Shown in pieces: positions 13,500 to 26,099 of a DNA stretch of 64,000 bases. This stretch comes from Albula goreensis (Eukaryota > Chordata > Actinopteri > Albuliformes > Albulidae), in the NCBI GenBank assembly GCA_022829145.1, contig CM040745.1, positions 28,778,906 to 28,842,905 of the forward strand. Reading direction: 5' to 3'. Below the pieces are notes generated by a model. The model searched no databases. It was not told where the DNA came from and worked only from the letters and a program-made list of their open reading frames with translations. Every line of letters begins with the position of its first letter. Position 1 is the stretch's first letter. The translations under genes were made by a program, and so were the position numbers.

Positions 13500-15815
13500 G
13501 AGGTACAATCAGTGCATCTATATAAGGTACAGTGATTTTTTTGTTTACTCCAACAGGCAGGGCTAACATAGCTATCTAATTACTATCTACTATCTACAAA
13601 AATGCAAAAAAGCATCACCTGCGTTACATCACTGGTTGGGACATGAAGCCCTTCCAGGAAAAAAATGAAAAGGAGTGAGAGATTAGCTCCATCCTGACAG
13701 TACCATTTCCCAGGAAAAACTCACTCAAATCCCCCGTCACAGTCACACAAGAGTTGTCCACTACTGAAAGGAAAAGACAACTGCAAGGAATCCCATCAAC
13801 ACTTCAACACCGCAGCTGTCTCCTCTCCCATGAATACAGGCAGCTGTGTGAAAAGCACAGGCTTCAGGGTGGGAAAATCCTCTCCCATCCCACTCTCACG
13901 CCAGGACACCATGTTTCTGCTGTCTCTGAATCACCCCTCACATAAAGATATCCTGAGCCAGGCAATGGGTTAGTGGCACTGTAAATGTGTATTTTCACCA
14001 GCACATATTGACTTACATTTTCTTGAGGATGTCGAACTATTGAATTTTGAATTTCTTGCTACCTTTGTTTATTTTTTGCTCTGTTAAGGTCGATCATTCA
14101 ACCAAGGTCACATGTCTTATTGATTTTGCCATTCATGGTATTTGGAGTGAGGAAGAAACCAAGCATGACCAAAACGCAAAAGGTATGAAGTAAGTAAGAA
14201 CCGCTGCAGCTCTGGCCAGTATTCCATGTGTGAGGTTTAGAATCTGCAGTAAACATGCAGTCCTTCATGGGTTGAGCTACAACACGTTGTCATTGCCAGT
14301 GTTGAATAAACAAATTGAAAAATGTCCTTCCCACAGGAAAAACTCAATACCAGACTTAAAGTAGTATGTCACTTGGAGATTATAGTGTCTCTAAGATATT
14401 GCAGTTTCATAACACCCTGTTCTACCATCCCTTTCTGTATGTCCGGAGTCTGATTTCAAGGTCATATCATACTTAGGTCAGGTCACAAAGTCCCTACCCA
14501 TTGTAGCAGATATTATCTCATCTCTATTTCCATTCCGTAAGCAGATGAATTGAGGGTTGCCCTATTTCATTCAGCACACTTTCCACTGCTTTATTCTCCA
14601 CAGCAGAGTTGCGCTACCTAATGAAGCTTATCTCAGAAGCCACCACATGCTGTGAAAGTAATGGACCATCATACACTTCATAGATATGGGCTTCTTCGAT
14701 ATGCTCATAAACATAAAATTAGCATCTGCATTTCCGTGTTCTGTGACCGAGCTTTGAGACCTCTGTTTCTGAGGCTGTGTGTCAGTGGACAAAGGTTTAG
14801 CATTTAACAGCTCATGAAACTAGACCAACTTAAATAACAGGAGAGCAAATTTAGGCACAGATCTGATCAACACATACACTAATAATGAGTAATGTGCTGT
14901 GAATCATTTTTTGCTTTTTTTAAATATGAAGCTTCATTAATAGAAAAATCATTTTCATGAGTCTGAAGTTGCTGAATTTTTATACACTTTTCCATTAAGT
15001 ATAAACTCAAATGAGAACAGATAGTGATGTATCACAAACAATAAAAGCTTCTCATTTGTATTTCATACTGTCACATTAAAGTAGCTTTCTTGAAATCTTC
15101 TTGTAAGAATGTTGTCTCTATTTGTTCAATTTTCCAGTTAAAATTCATGTACCATCAGTCATTCAGAGACTGAAAGTCACATTCATCAAGGTTCATTGGC
15201 ACAGCTGAGAAATATACATTTTCATCCATAATTCATATGAGTTCATATAAAGCAAAATGAGAATACATTTCATAGTTTGAAAAACAAAATCAGTAATCCA
15301 TAAGCTGTGCATGGAGTTTGGACTATTTAGAAAGTCTCCATTAATACATCCTTGGTTCACTCAAAAGCAGTGGATAGTACGCAAGCCTTACAGATGCGGG
15401 TTGTTGATACAACTTTTTGCGCCTGAATATTATTTCCACATGGAAGCTATTATGACAGATAATGGAATGACTGAATGTAAACTGAAGAGTACAAAACAAT
15501 TATCTCAGCAGGGCTATTAACCTTGGGAATGGAACGTGCAAGGCTAATGGCACAATGCCTGCTTCCAAAGACTACAACTCCAAGGGCTTTCCACTCTGTC
15601 ACAATAAAAAGCACAGATAATGACCCAAACATTTAAAAATGACAATTTTCCAGTAGTGAATAGTTCTGTAATGGTGAAGGGTGCACTTTTCTGACATACA
15701 CTTGGTGTTGTCATAGTCAATGTCATGGCAATGTTGATTCCAACGTTCACTGAATGAACGTATTGAGTGATTATCTTCACCCCAAATTAAATAATTTGTT
15801 TCATGCCAAAGGAGG
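13500..15815. other. Noncoding stretch, no gene seen
   Basis: Moderately AT-rich DNA following the retroelement fossil. Frames are short (up to about 70 codons) and unrecognisable. Whether 13.5-13.96 kb is further fossil sequence or unique DNA could not be decided by eye. Confidence 0.45.

Positions 15816-15818
<3 letters not shown>

Positions 15819-15870
<52 letters not shown>
15819..15870. repeat. Pure (AC)26 microsatellite
   Basis: Uninterrupted AC dinucleotides over 52 bases. The poly-T/H and poly-C/V frames across it are artefacts of the repeat. Confidence 0.96.
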
Positions 15871-15872
<2 letters not shown>

Positions 15873-16006
15873 AAACAATGTATTCATACAAAAAAGTAAT
15901 AAACATGATGTAGCTTTACTTTTGTGTAGTAACATTTAAAACAAAAAAATATTCATTATTCCCTGACCCCTTTAAACTCAATTAGGCAGTCAAAATCCAT
16001 TTTTCA

Positions 16007-16052
16007 CAAACAAACAAACAAACAAACAAACAAACAAACAAACAAACAAACA
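16007..16052. repeat. (CAAA)n tetranucleotide microsatellite
   Basis: About eleven consecutive CAAA units, about 140 bases after the (AC)26 tract. No adjoining poly(A)-type element body was recognised, so it appears to be an independent microsatellite. Confidence 0.95.
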
Positions 16053-18460
16053 TACATTTGGTAAGAAGAAAGATGCTCTTGGACTGTCATTATTGAAGCT
16101 ATGACAAGCCATTTCTCTCTACAGCAGCCTTGCCTCGCGACAACATGTCACAGCCAGTGCCTTGTTAACCAGTTTCTTAAGTTGAAGGAAGGCAAGACAG
16201 ATTGCGCAAGTCAACAGTACAGCTTTCTTGCCTTTAATCGTCATGATTTAGCGGAGATCTTTCTGTCTAGATTCATTGACATGAATGTATGCTTGTGTAT
16301 GTGCAGACTCTAAGGTTAGCTATAACAGATGTAGCAAGGGAAGAAACAGCTGAAATGTTTCCCCCATCCAATTTATTAGAGTGTTGGGATTCTAAACCAT
16401 ATCTGAGCCTCTAATGGCAGCTGTCAATAGAGGCACACAATCCACAAATAATTTCCACTGAATTCCCTGGACCATCCACTCTCTAAGAGATTGATAAATT
16501 AGTCCAGAGGAAGAAAATTGGAGTGCATGTGTAAATTGGAGCAAAGTAGTCTCTAAGTGTTTTGAAAATAGTTTGGTTGTGTTTTAACCTGCAGGTCTTG
16601 GTGCCTTGAATACTGAAGTAAAAGAAATTTAAATGTGATAATAAAAATTATTCCGATTGTTTTGTGAACAGGTTTTTGGTTGGGAAGTGACAGCACAGTG
16701 AGTAAGAATTGCAGTTTTAATATGTTCACTCCTTTTCTCAACCAATATGGAGCAGTGTGCATATTTCCAGATAGAAAACGTATTGATTATGCAGGTATAT
16801 ACTGTATAATTATTTCCATTGTTATCATGCCCTCACATGCTCTAAGCCAGTCTCCCAGCAACAGGACTGCAATCAACACCTGTATGGCTGAAATTTCACC
16901 CTTTAATACCAAGAACCTGAAGTATAGAATTACTATTCTGTGAATTACCTAACATTATGCAGATGTCTGTTATTCATGAAACAATACATTGAAATAACAC
17001 AGTTGAAAGATATATATTATATATATTACATATTTTCAACAAGTTACTTGTTGAAGTAGAGCAGTCCCCTAGCAATTGCTCCTGATATTTTCCGGGGGCA
17101 GCTTCTTGTTACCATTGGATAAACAACATGTAAATGTAACATTGCTAGTTAAAATATAACAATGAATACTGAAACTAATCAAAACAGTAGTACTTACCTG
17201 AAAACTGTAGGTCTTTTACAACAAACCTTACTAATTTGATAATTATTGAATTTACTAGAGTCCATATATTTTTTCAAAAGTGAATTTATTTGAATGCTTA
17301 GTCTCTTACTGAATACATTGTATTGCATAAAGATTGCTCATGGTGAAATGGTGTCTTAGTGTGTCTGTGGTTGGCTACTTAATATAACAATGACCATGAA
17401 CACTAAGGATTACATTTTCAGTCCTTACATTGTGAGAGTGGTTTATGACTGCAACAGTAAATATTTCCAGGTTCAAGATGTCTATTTAAACCACTGTCAG
17501 TCAGACACACTGAAAACTCAATTGGCACACAATATGGTTATGTTTTGAATCCAGCTGAGATACAGAATTCTCATCAAAGTTCAGTGACATTGAAAGAACA
17601 CAATCGTTTATCCTCGACACTGACAGGACTCCTATGTATTCCATTGCCCTTTTGTCCTCGCCCTGAGATTTGTGAAGAAATGTGCAAATCTTATTTTATT
17701 TCATATTCAGTCTCCAAATAATATTTATACAACACAATCTAACAACAAAAAGTCATTTCTTCCATATTCTGAACCCTCTGTAAGTCCCCCTGCTTTATGC
17801 CCAGATAAGAAAGAAACAGTCAGGTAATGGCTCCCAATCCAAGACAGAGAGGACGGCACAGCAGGCCTAACTCCAAAACCAGTCCAGTACAGGTCATGCC
17901 TCCACTGTGTGGTCCGGGGAATTGTTACTATGTCATTTGTGTGTTGTCAATATTCATTCCATATTTTAAGTACTTGCTTTCAGCTGCAGCGCTGGATCAG
18001 TGAATTTTGACAAGCTTGTTAGAACTTTAATACCCCATATGCACTACCTCCAAAATGACCTAATAAACTGATAACAGCTGGGAACAAACAGACCATTAGG
18101 TAACTAAACTATAACTGAGGGCGGCCTGTACGTACAGACACTGCAGAGGTGGACAAGTACCAGCTGCACTATGTTTCACCTAAATAAACAATAGATAAAA
18201 TATGATTCATACACTGTCATTGTGAGGTGCTCTTGAATGGGCTCTCAAGACATTAAACAGGGGGACTTCAAATTGCAGATGTCACCAAAGGCATGACAAT
18301 GACTTTAATTTGAAGTGAAAATACTTTTAGCTTTGATGTCCCCTACCTGCAGGAGTCACCATGGGAACAGGGACAGCTCTTACACCACACTCCTTCCTGA
18401 AGCAGCAAGGGCACGCTGGGGGACATCTTCCATGCCCTGAGTTTTTTTTGAAGTGCAACA
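16053..18460. other. Noncoding stretch, no gene seen
   Basis: Unique-looking AT-rich DNA with frames below 90 codons. A block near 16.37-16.47 kb has the even composition often seen in conserved noncoding DNA. That is only an impression. Confidence 0.45.
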
Positions 18461-18677
18461 GAAGAACACAAGAAAGTTTAATGATCTGAACAGGTTATTC
18501 AGCTCATCACGGCTTGTCATTCTGCCTCCAGTATAGCCTGATCATGAACACTGTCAAGTGTCTGCTTCCTCTGAGCCCTGATATTCCATACATTAATTAA
18601 TCTCTGTGGAAAACAATATTTCTGAATATTCAAGAATGGTTCAAAGAAAATGTCCTTCAACTAATTTCCACCTGTGC
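18461..18677 (+). mobile_element. Decayed ancient SINE-like repeat of early-branching fishes
   Basis: The stretch begins GAAGAACACAAGAAAGTTTA, continues with a 'TTATTCAGCTCATC' segment, then CTCTGTGGAAAACAATATTTCT and ends CTAATTTCCACCTGTG. The order and spacing parallel a highly repeated element I recall from gar, sturgeon, bowfin and coelacanth. That element runs 'AACATAAGAAAGTTTACAAACGAG', 'CCATTCGGCCCATC', 'CTCTGTGTAAAAAAGTGCCTCC' and 'CTAATCTCCATTTGTG'. I do not know its formal name with certainty. The copy is heavily diverged, so it is old. It is useful mainly as a lineage marker and as a candidate for exaptation. Confidence 0.5.
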
Positions 18678-20490
18678 TTTCTTATTCTGTTGGCAGAACT
18701 CAATACTATTGGAAAACAGATACATGCTTTTGAACTTGGCAAATATTTAGTTGCTAGGTTCGTGTCCACACACTCACTTGTTTCATAGGTGTGGGACTCA
18801 CAGCAGAGCTCACAACTGTATTTAGAATTTCACATGAGTTTGTTGAATAGCAATATTAACCCGCAGCAAGAGTTTTAATAATTAATAAGGTTAAGTATAT
18901 TGTAAACAAACCTGGATGCACTGGAAACTATTGTTTCTATTGCTCTCTAACAGAGAATGGAGATTTTGCGGTAATTGTTTGTTCAATATGCATTCTTGAT
19001 GTTCAGCTAGTTTGAGGGGCATGCTGTAAAGCAGCTATTTTTACTAACTACGTGTGAGCGGTGAAAAGAACATGACACAGTTTTAAGGACTTCATTGATA
19101 TATAAAGCAAATCCAGTTCCATTAACAGGGATTTACAATTGAGGTTGACAGGTGAAAAATGATGACAAAATTGTGGACACAGCACTGTGCATGTTCGGTG
19201 CATATGCTTGCATTCACCAGCAGAGCCACTTAAAAGTTCATTGAATACCATACTGAGTGCACAAAGTATTACTTAACACTTCAAGTCAGCTTCATGAAGA
19301 TTTAAGACCTATGTTAACCTAAACCAAAACAAATTTGTAATGAGAGCAAGGAGAAGGCACAAACATGCAGCTGATATTGTAACAGATGTGCCAGCATTGA
19401 GCCGGTAAATCAGGCTCAGAAAACGATTGATCGGGCAAATTCAGAACACAGCACTGCATCATGGACAGCTCCAGAGAAACATGAGGCATATCCATTAGCT
19501 ATATCCATTCAGTTTAATGTCTCAACTTATCTGCAATGATGTCTCCTTTCATTTTGTTTTATTTCAAAAGTTCATACTTTTCGATATTTAGCAGTAATTT
19601 AGCATTTAATTTAAAACTGGACATGTAATTTCTGGAGGTTAAACTTGGAAAAAAGCAATATTTCATACTGAAATAACAGTGGAACATTACATTGAATTTT
19701 GCAATTTCTGGCCTGTCTTTCTGTCATTGCACATTTTTATGAAATTAAAATGGCTTGTGGGACTACGGAGTCAGGCAGCATGAAAGGAATGTCATGGGAC
19801 AGAGACAGGAGGTTCAGGGGACATGGTGCATGTGTCACGACCCATGTAGAGACTCTCCCTTGACACCTGTCCTCACTTGACCTGGCTTGACCTGACATGG
19901 AGGAGAGAGAGAGCTGAGAGGATGAGCTGGAATGGTAATTACCGCAAGCAGAAAGCAAAAATGAGATTAAAGAAGTTTAACTGAATGTAGTCAAGTCCGA
20001 TCCTTCTCACCTTAAATAATAATGACAGGCATTCAGTAAATCACTGCCTGTCCTTATCAAGAGCACCCTGTTGTGGTGTGAGTGCACGGTCAAGTGCAGT
20101 TTCTTCACCTGGCTGGTGTGAGCATAAGAGAAAGACAGGAGTGGTAACACAAGTAAAATCTCAGGACTGTAGGCGATTTTTGAAAACTCATTTTCCTCTC
20201 TCAAGCACCTTTACTACGATATATGTGTCTCAGTTCTCCTTCCAACATCCTTGACCCTCTGAGCCTTTCACAGCTAAGGGGTGGGGAGGAGACACGCTGT
20301 GATGTCACTCATATTAGGAATGGAGACAGCTGTGGTCAGCCCACCTGCTGCACCAGCAAGGGTCTCCTCACCCCCCCCACTGGAGGTCATGGCAAACCTA
20401 TGGGATGGAGGACAGGCAGGTAAGCTCAGTGGTGAAGGGAATGCAAATACAGGCCATCATTCCTTCACAGCAAGCTGCATGGCTACTTCA

Positions 20491-20517
20491 ACATTGTCAA
20501 CGTTGTCAACATTGTCA
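20491..20517. repeat. Three tandem copies of a 9-bp unit
   Basis: ACATTGTCA, ACGTTGTCA and ACATTGTCA follow one another directly. A slippage product is the simplest explanation. Confidence 0.85.
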
Positions 20518-20975
20518 GTTATAGGAACAAATGCAGATCATCCAGCACCTGGTGTGGTAGACTGAGAACAAAAACAGAAATGCTTGAATGAAATTATGTT
20601 AGCGATAATTATTTGTATTATTGATATTGCAAACAACTGACATAGTGAATGAGCCAGCATGGCTTTCCCTGTTAGGACTCCCAATCAGCAGATGATTCAG
20701 TATAACCTTTGATTTCATCCCCTCTGAGGAAACCTGTCCCTGGCTCGGTCTTTTGGCGGCACCCCCAGGCTGCCCTGGGGACTATACTTAATTCTCATAC
20801 TGTATGCTGTGAGAATGCCCAGAGATTGCTTAGTTCTGTGATTTAGAATCTTCCAGCATTCCAATAATTTTAGGCTAAAATATTCCTGTCTCCACTCGTG
20901 TACTGCTTTAAAATGACTCTTCCTCCCTTGATTTGTTGCCATACCAGAGGCAAAGCTTGCTGAGCTTACTGCAGC

Positions 20976-20996
20976 AAAAAAAAAAAAAAAAAAAAA
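20976..20996. repeat. (A)21 homopolymer
   Basis: Twenty-one consecutive A residues follow GCTTACTGCAGC. It could be the tail of a retroposed copy, but no poly(A) signal, element body or target-site duplication could be assigned. Confidence 0.9.
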
Positions 20997-23750
20997 GATG
21001 ATCGCTTCACTGGCCACACTTGCACTCCCTCCCCTGTGGTTGGGAGTTTCAAATGTTTTGCAGATGGAGTCTATGGTATGGTACCCAGGAGGAGAGTGTG
21101 AGCTTCAGGAGCGGTGCTACTGTTGGTTTAGAAATCAGGAATCCCACTATGTCAATCAATAGGATATGAAGCAAGCTAATGAAGAGGTCTTTGGTCCCCA
21201 GGTTATGGATGATCAGGTTTGTGATGTTAGAATGTTATATTACCTGGGTTTGATATTCCAGCAGTTCGTTGTACAATTTATGGATTCCAAGCCGAATCAC
21301 CAGATCATGTCTGTTTCTCCCTTTTCACAGAAAATAATCATTCAATTATCACAATGTATTGAAATATGCTGTAGTATATTACCATGTTTCCATCAGGGAG
21401 CTCTCATATCACCTTTTTAACTGTCCTTTTTCGGCAGCAGTTCTGAAAAATGAGTAGTAGACATATCATGGCATGTGTGTTGGAAAATGGACAAATGCCA
21501 ATAAACTGACAGAAAAATATCTTCTGAGCGGATTCTGAGCAAATTAGACAGACAAATCGTGCATTAAGAAACACAGATCATTTCGTTTCAGCACTTGTCT
21601 CGTGATGTAGAATGACTACTAATGCCTCATTCTCATGGCCTCTGTGGAGTTGTTACTGGGGTATTTTTTATTGGAATGATTATCATGCTTGGTTCATTTA
21701 ATTGAGCTGTAAAATATTTGTTTATGTACCAAACACAAGTGATTATCTGAATGGCTGGTTGCCCCATGGAGCGAATTTTTGTCGCTGCATGACATCAACC
21801 AATGGGAATCCTCATGTGACACAAAGGATTCACTTTAGCCAAAAATCTGGCAAAGGGGTATGACCTTTTGAGCTGAGAAGTGGCACCTGACTCACAGCTC
21901 ATACCTTTGGGATGAGTCCAACTTTTATCCACATCTAACAGAAATAATGCAAAATTAACAATTTTAATGGAGATTTGTAGTGTTACTCTCTACTGCAGAA
22001 GACAACCCACAAAATCTTTTCCAAGCAAAACTATGAGCTTGACAGCCTGTCATCTCCATTGTGACATAACTGCATTCAGGTTGTTTGTTAATAAACTCCT
22101 GGTTTGCCTCTAACTCTAACTAATCATAACCTAAGGTAGCTAGTGCTAAAAGTTCAAACAACATTCCAGAGATGTAGAATTATTTATATGTCCTTCTATA
22201 TTAAATGTAAACATATAGACAAACTTTTCTCAGCCAACCAAATCCACTGTCAGCACCAATAAACTTTTAGCCAGCATATGCCAATAAAAAAGAAAAAACC
22301 AGCAAAAATCAGCAAACAGATGAAATGTCACAGACAACAAGACAGATGACTTCCACAGAATTTAACGGCACAGGGCACAAAATACAGGCGCATATTATAT
22401 GCTTTTGGGCTCCTGTAGTTTCCATTACAAATCAGTTATACAGTGTATATATTCTATCTTCAATATTTCTGTCTTCATCCTCCATTTTAGTGGCCGAGGA
22501 AAAGCAATAACATCTGCATATAAAGAGCACAATACTCCCCGTCACTATGCACAATTTCACATCCGACAGTTTTTTGTTTTCTGTTTTGTATCTTTTTGTG
22601 CCATGATGCATCTGGGGGAGAAATAGTGAAAGTGAAAGAAATAAACAGATTGAATTTGTTTAGCTTTAGTTGAGATAGAAAACACTCACTTCTAACTCCT
22701 TGCTATTCAGCTCCGGGCCTGTAGAGCCATTGTATCTGAAGGCTGTTATTCTAGCCAGGCACTTACCAGCCTTTTTCAGCTAATCATTGTCTTGATTGGA
22801 TCAATTTAGCTTCCTCCCTTCAGTTCTCAGTGTTAGAGAGGTAGAAAACCAGTTATATTGCTGCCTGGAATTGGGTATCTCTGACCTAGCTGCTGAAGTT
22901 AGATAAGCTGTCAGAAAAGTTGTTGTGCCGCTCTGCTAAAGGACAATTGTGGATGTCATCTGGATTCTCTCTGAAGGCACAGGTTTATGTGCGCTGATTA
23001 CAGCTACATTTGAAGTATGGTGTGATCTAGGGCTGGCCTCACTTTGATGATGTCAGTTGCAGACATCTGAATGGTCTGACGGTTGTCATACCTCTGTCTT
23101 GCCATCCTGAAGCTGAGCCCTGCTTTAAAAGGGCTCCTCGTACATGTACGCACTGAGATGCCGATTATAACGGCACAGAATCATCAATGATTGTTCCGCC
23201 AGATTACATTAATATCTATGAAGGAGTGAATCAGGTTTTGGTGATGCACAATGATCACAGCACATTCATGTGCTCTTATGCGCTTCTTTGCAACAGGCTT
23301 TTAGTATCTCATATTTGACATAGCCTCATTGATTGACACAGATGTATACAGAACCCCTCCCCTCACACACATACAGTGGGCATAGGCAAGAACAATCAAT
23401 ACCGGAATCACTCACCCTGATCTGAACCTAGGAAGGCTCTTCTTCCACATCGTTTATAGTTTGGCATACCAATGTTTTACCACGCAGACTTTGTGCTGGG
23501 AGCTAGGAAAATGTTTGCTACTGCAAACAACAATATCAGTGATCTGAAAAACAGGCTTTGAGCCAAAATATAAAGATTTTTCCAAGATGCATTTAAAAGG
23601 ACTTAGGCATTGCGATTCGAACATCTAACACCATCTTGATGATTAGACCAGGCTAACACCATGTGCATCTGGTCCTCTAGGTGAAGAGAACATATGGATC
23701 TTGGTTCCGCAACCTGGCCTTATAAAGTCAGGGCAGAGCAGTGTGTCACT

Positions 23751-23928
23751 TGTGTCACACCCCCATGTGTTAGATGTGTAAAACATAATCCATTCTTCAG
23801 TGTGACATTGAGTCAGCTGCGTCACACCTCAGCCCCACTCTGTTTCAGTGTGTAAAATGCGTCACACCTTAGCCCCGAGCCATGTGACAGTGTGTAAGAT
23901 GTGTCACACCTGACTTACCCCCAGAGGG
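23751..23928. repeat. Degenerate ~40-bp tandem array with T-box-like half-sites
   Basis: Units beginning TGYGTCACACC start at 23751, 23818, 23858 and 23900 (the first interval is longer, the others 40 and 42 bases). Units two and three also share an AGCCCC segment and a CAGTGTGTAA segment. Each unit holds the word TCACACCY: TCACACCC at 23755, and TCACACCT at 23822, 23862 and 23904. TCACACCT is the reverse complement of AGGTGTGA, the known T-box half-site. The repetition is seen directly. A regulatory role is inference, since any repeat of this unit would multiply the motif. Confidence 0.6.
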
Positions 23929-24105
23929 GGCACAACAAGGCTGGGTGATAAATCAAGGCAGCTCCTGATGACAGTTGCAAATGAGCATTCTCATTGGGAC
24001 AGACCAGTAGATTATTTCATGTGTTATTTACTGAGGATTCCACAGTACCATCTGCAGAAATTTAACTAGCTCATCATGTCGCTGGACCAAGGCAGAATTT
24101 TAAAG

Positions 24106-24108
<3 letters not shown>

Positions 24109-24196
<88 letters not shown>

Positions 24197-24236
24197 TCTC
24201 TCTCTCTTTTTCACTCTCTGTCTCTCTCACTCTCCA
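24109..24236. repeat. Compound (CT)n(CA)n(CT)n microsatellite
   Basis: A long CT run is followed by a short CA run (about 24174-24195) and then further broken CT runs. The 97-codon plus-strand frame across it is mostly repeat-encoded S/L and T/H. Confidence 0.95.
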
Positions 24237-24288
24237 CTGTCAATCACGGCTCATTGCCCACCCTGACATTAAAAATTGTGATTTGGAG

Positions 24289-24365
24289 ATGAATCTGTGT
24301 TTCCTGCTTGCTGCAGCCATCTGTATTTGTTTGAAATTCAGGCTCTGGGTTGAGGGAGATCTGCT
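24289..24365 (+). other. Speculative signal-peptide first exon
   Basis: An ATG at 24289 opens a reading MNLCFLLAAAICICLKF followed by RLWVEGDL. It has a hydrophobic core like a secretory signal peptide. After 77 bases the sequence CT|GTGAGTAC gives a good match to a splice donor, and the plain frame stops just beyond it. The neighbouring 24.24-24.58 kb is more GC-rich than its surroundings. I recognise no known protein, no promoter is apparent, and chance hydrophobic frames ending at GTGAGT are not rare. Treat this as a lead, not a gene. Confidence 0.15.
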
Positions 24366-24589
24366 GTGAGTACTCCGCCAGTGACAGGCCCTGCTGTGTG
24401 AGGAACAGGACATTTCCGCCTCGCAGAGTTTCTGAGCACGCCATTGCCCAGAAGGGTCGGGGGAAAATCAAGCGAATCCTGACTGCCGAGACACCTGCAG
24501 GACTCGGAAGTCTTCAGTAATAGCTACCGCTCCTCAGGGACTCATGTTTATGCTCACTGGAGGAATGAAAACATCTGTCTCTCAGATGT

Positions 24590-26095
24590 TTGGATAGTGG
24601 ACATTTTTTTCCCTCATATTTATCGATCACAGGTAGTTATCTCTATGTCAATGAATATGTCACAGAGTTTTTGAAAAAGGATGTGTGTTTGATGGTTGGA
24701 CAGACTAGGTCTCTGTTTGACAGTGTGGATACATGCACGGAATGGTGGGTGGTTGAGAGCAGGGAAGGCAATCTGTATGCCTTGGAGGGAACAATGGTGG
24801 ATCAAGGGTTAACTCAGATAACCGCTTCATTCAGCCCAGAAAAACAAAAACAACATGCTTTGGTACAAACACACCAAATCAGACATGTGGACACTTTAAT
24901 CTCTATCTGAATGTGTCTAAACTGAAAAATATGCTGTTGTGGTGAGAATGAAATCCTTCCTGGTATATAAACTAAAAACATTTCAACAGAAAAATATGAA
25001 CAAATCTAATTCTCTTGACTGACATCAACTAACAGAACTCAGCTGAGCTAGATGAATAACCAAGGTAAAATGGAACACTGTTTTCCTGCGGTCAGAATCT
25101 TATATTAGCCAGTATATTTATCTTTCTGTCTGCTTATCTCAAGACCTAGTTAAGTATTGATTTTTCGACTTATCTGGCTTTGTCAAATGGAAACATTTGT
25201 GTTTGTTATTTAGAGCGACAAAAGAACCTATATTGATGGTACCCTTTTTCTCCAACCGGCTACAATATAAAATATGTTAATGCATACAATATACTATTTT
25301 CAGCTGTAGGAATTTTGCCAAAAACATTCAACAAACCCAAAACAAATAAAAAGCAATAGCAGTCAAAGTGTTATCATTTGTGTCCATTTTACAGTGCTTG
25401 AGATAGATTCCAAAACTTTCAGAAGAGAATATAGTCCTCCCAACCAAACCAGCAGACCACAAACCAGATAGCACAATGCAGTGTGTTACCTTAATAGGAG
25501 GTTCACTCTCCTGGCCTCTCCTTTGATGAAGACTTTATAAAGCATAGTGCTCCTCTGTGCTCCATGGCACTTCTTGAATCCAAACCTTTAGCAAGCCACA
25601 TTTCAACATGAATGAATATCGGTCTAAGTTTGATACAAACATTCCAAATATTTAATATGAAATTTCAGGGGAGTAATTTTCAGCAAATACATTTGCCAGA
25701 GTGATATTTGGTCATGCTGTGACTAAGCCATTACAAACAGTTCCAGAAGTATCTGTATTGGTTGTACATTTACATATTTCTGAAGGAATATAATATGGTG
25801 TGTCTGTCACAAGAGGATACCGTTTTAAGGTGAATAGATATAGAATGGATGTTTTTTTTTGGTACACTGAATGATAAGAGTCTCCAGTTGTTCTATCATC
25901 AGTGAAGGCTACTGCAGAAGCTGAAGTGTATTTTATCTGCTGTTTCAAGGAGTCCCACAGTACAGCTTGAAATTATCAATGGATAATGGCACAGGGAGGG
26001 TAGATATGACAAAATATTTTAGAGTGTAAAAGTTGATTTCAAAATATAGATAAGCATAATAAAGCACAGATTGTAGCACTTTGAGTCCAAATTGG
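24590..26095. other. Noncoding stretch, no gene seen
   Basis: The longest frame is 106 codons (24590-24910, plus strand) with no recognisable domain. No repeats beyond short homopolymers. Confidence 0.5.
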
Positions 26096-26099
26096 GAAA

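Larger units (their letters stand above)
18680..23735. other. Noncoding stretch with minor repeats
   Basis: No recognisable gene. The interval contains a 9-bp triplication at 20491 and a 21-base A run at 20976 (listed separately). A plausible conserved block lies near 23.16-23.29 kb. Frames stay at or below 100 codons, and the longest (minus strand, about 20.7-21.0 kb) owes part of its length to the A run. Confidence 0.5.

Noticed and set aside
20700-20996. Processed pseudogene ending in the A21 run
   Set aside because: No gene-like translation on either strand, no poly(A) signal and no target duplication.
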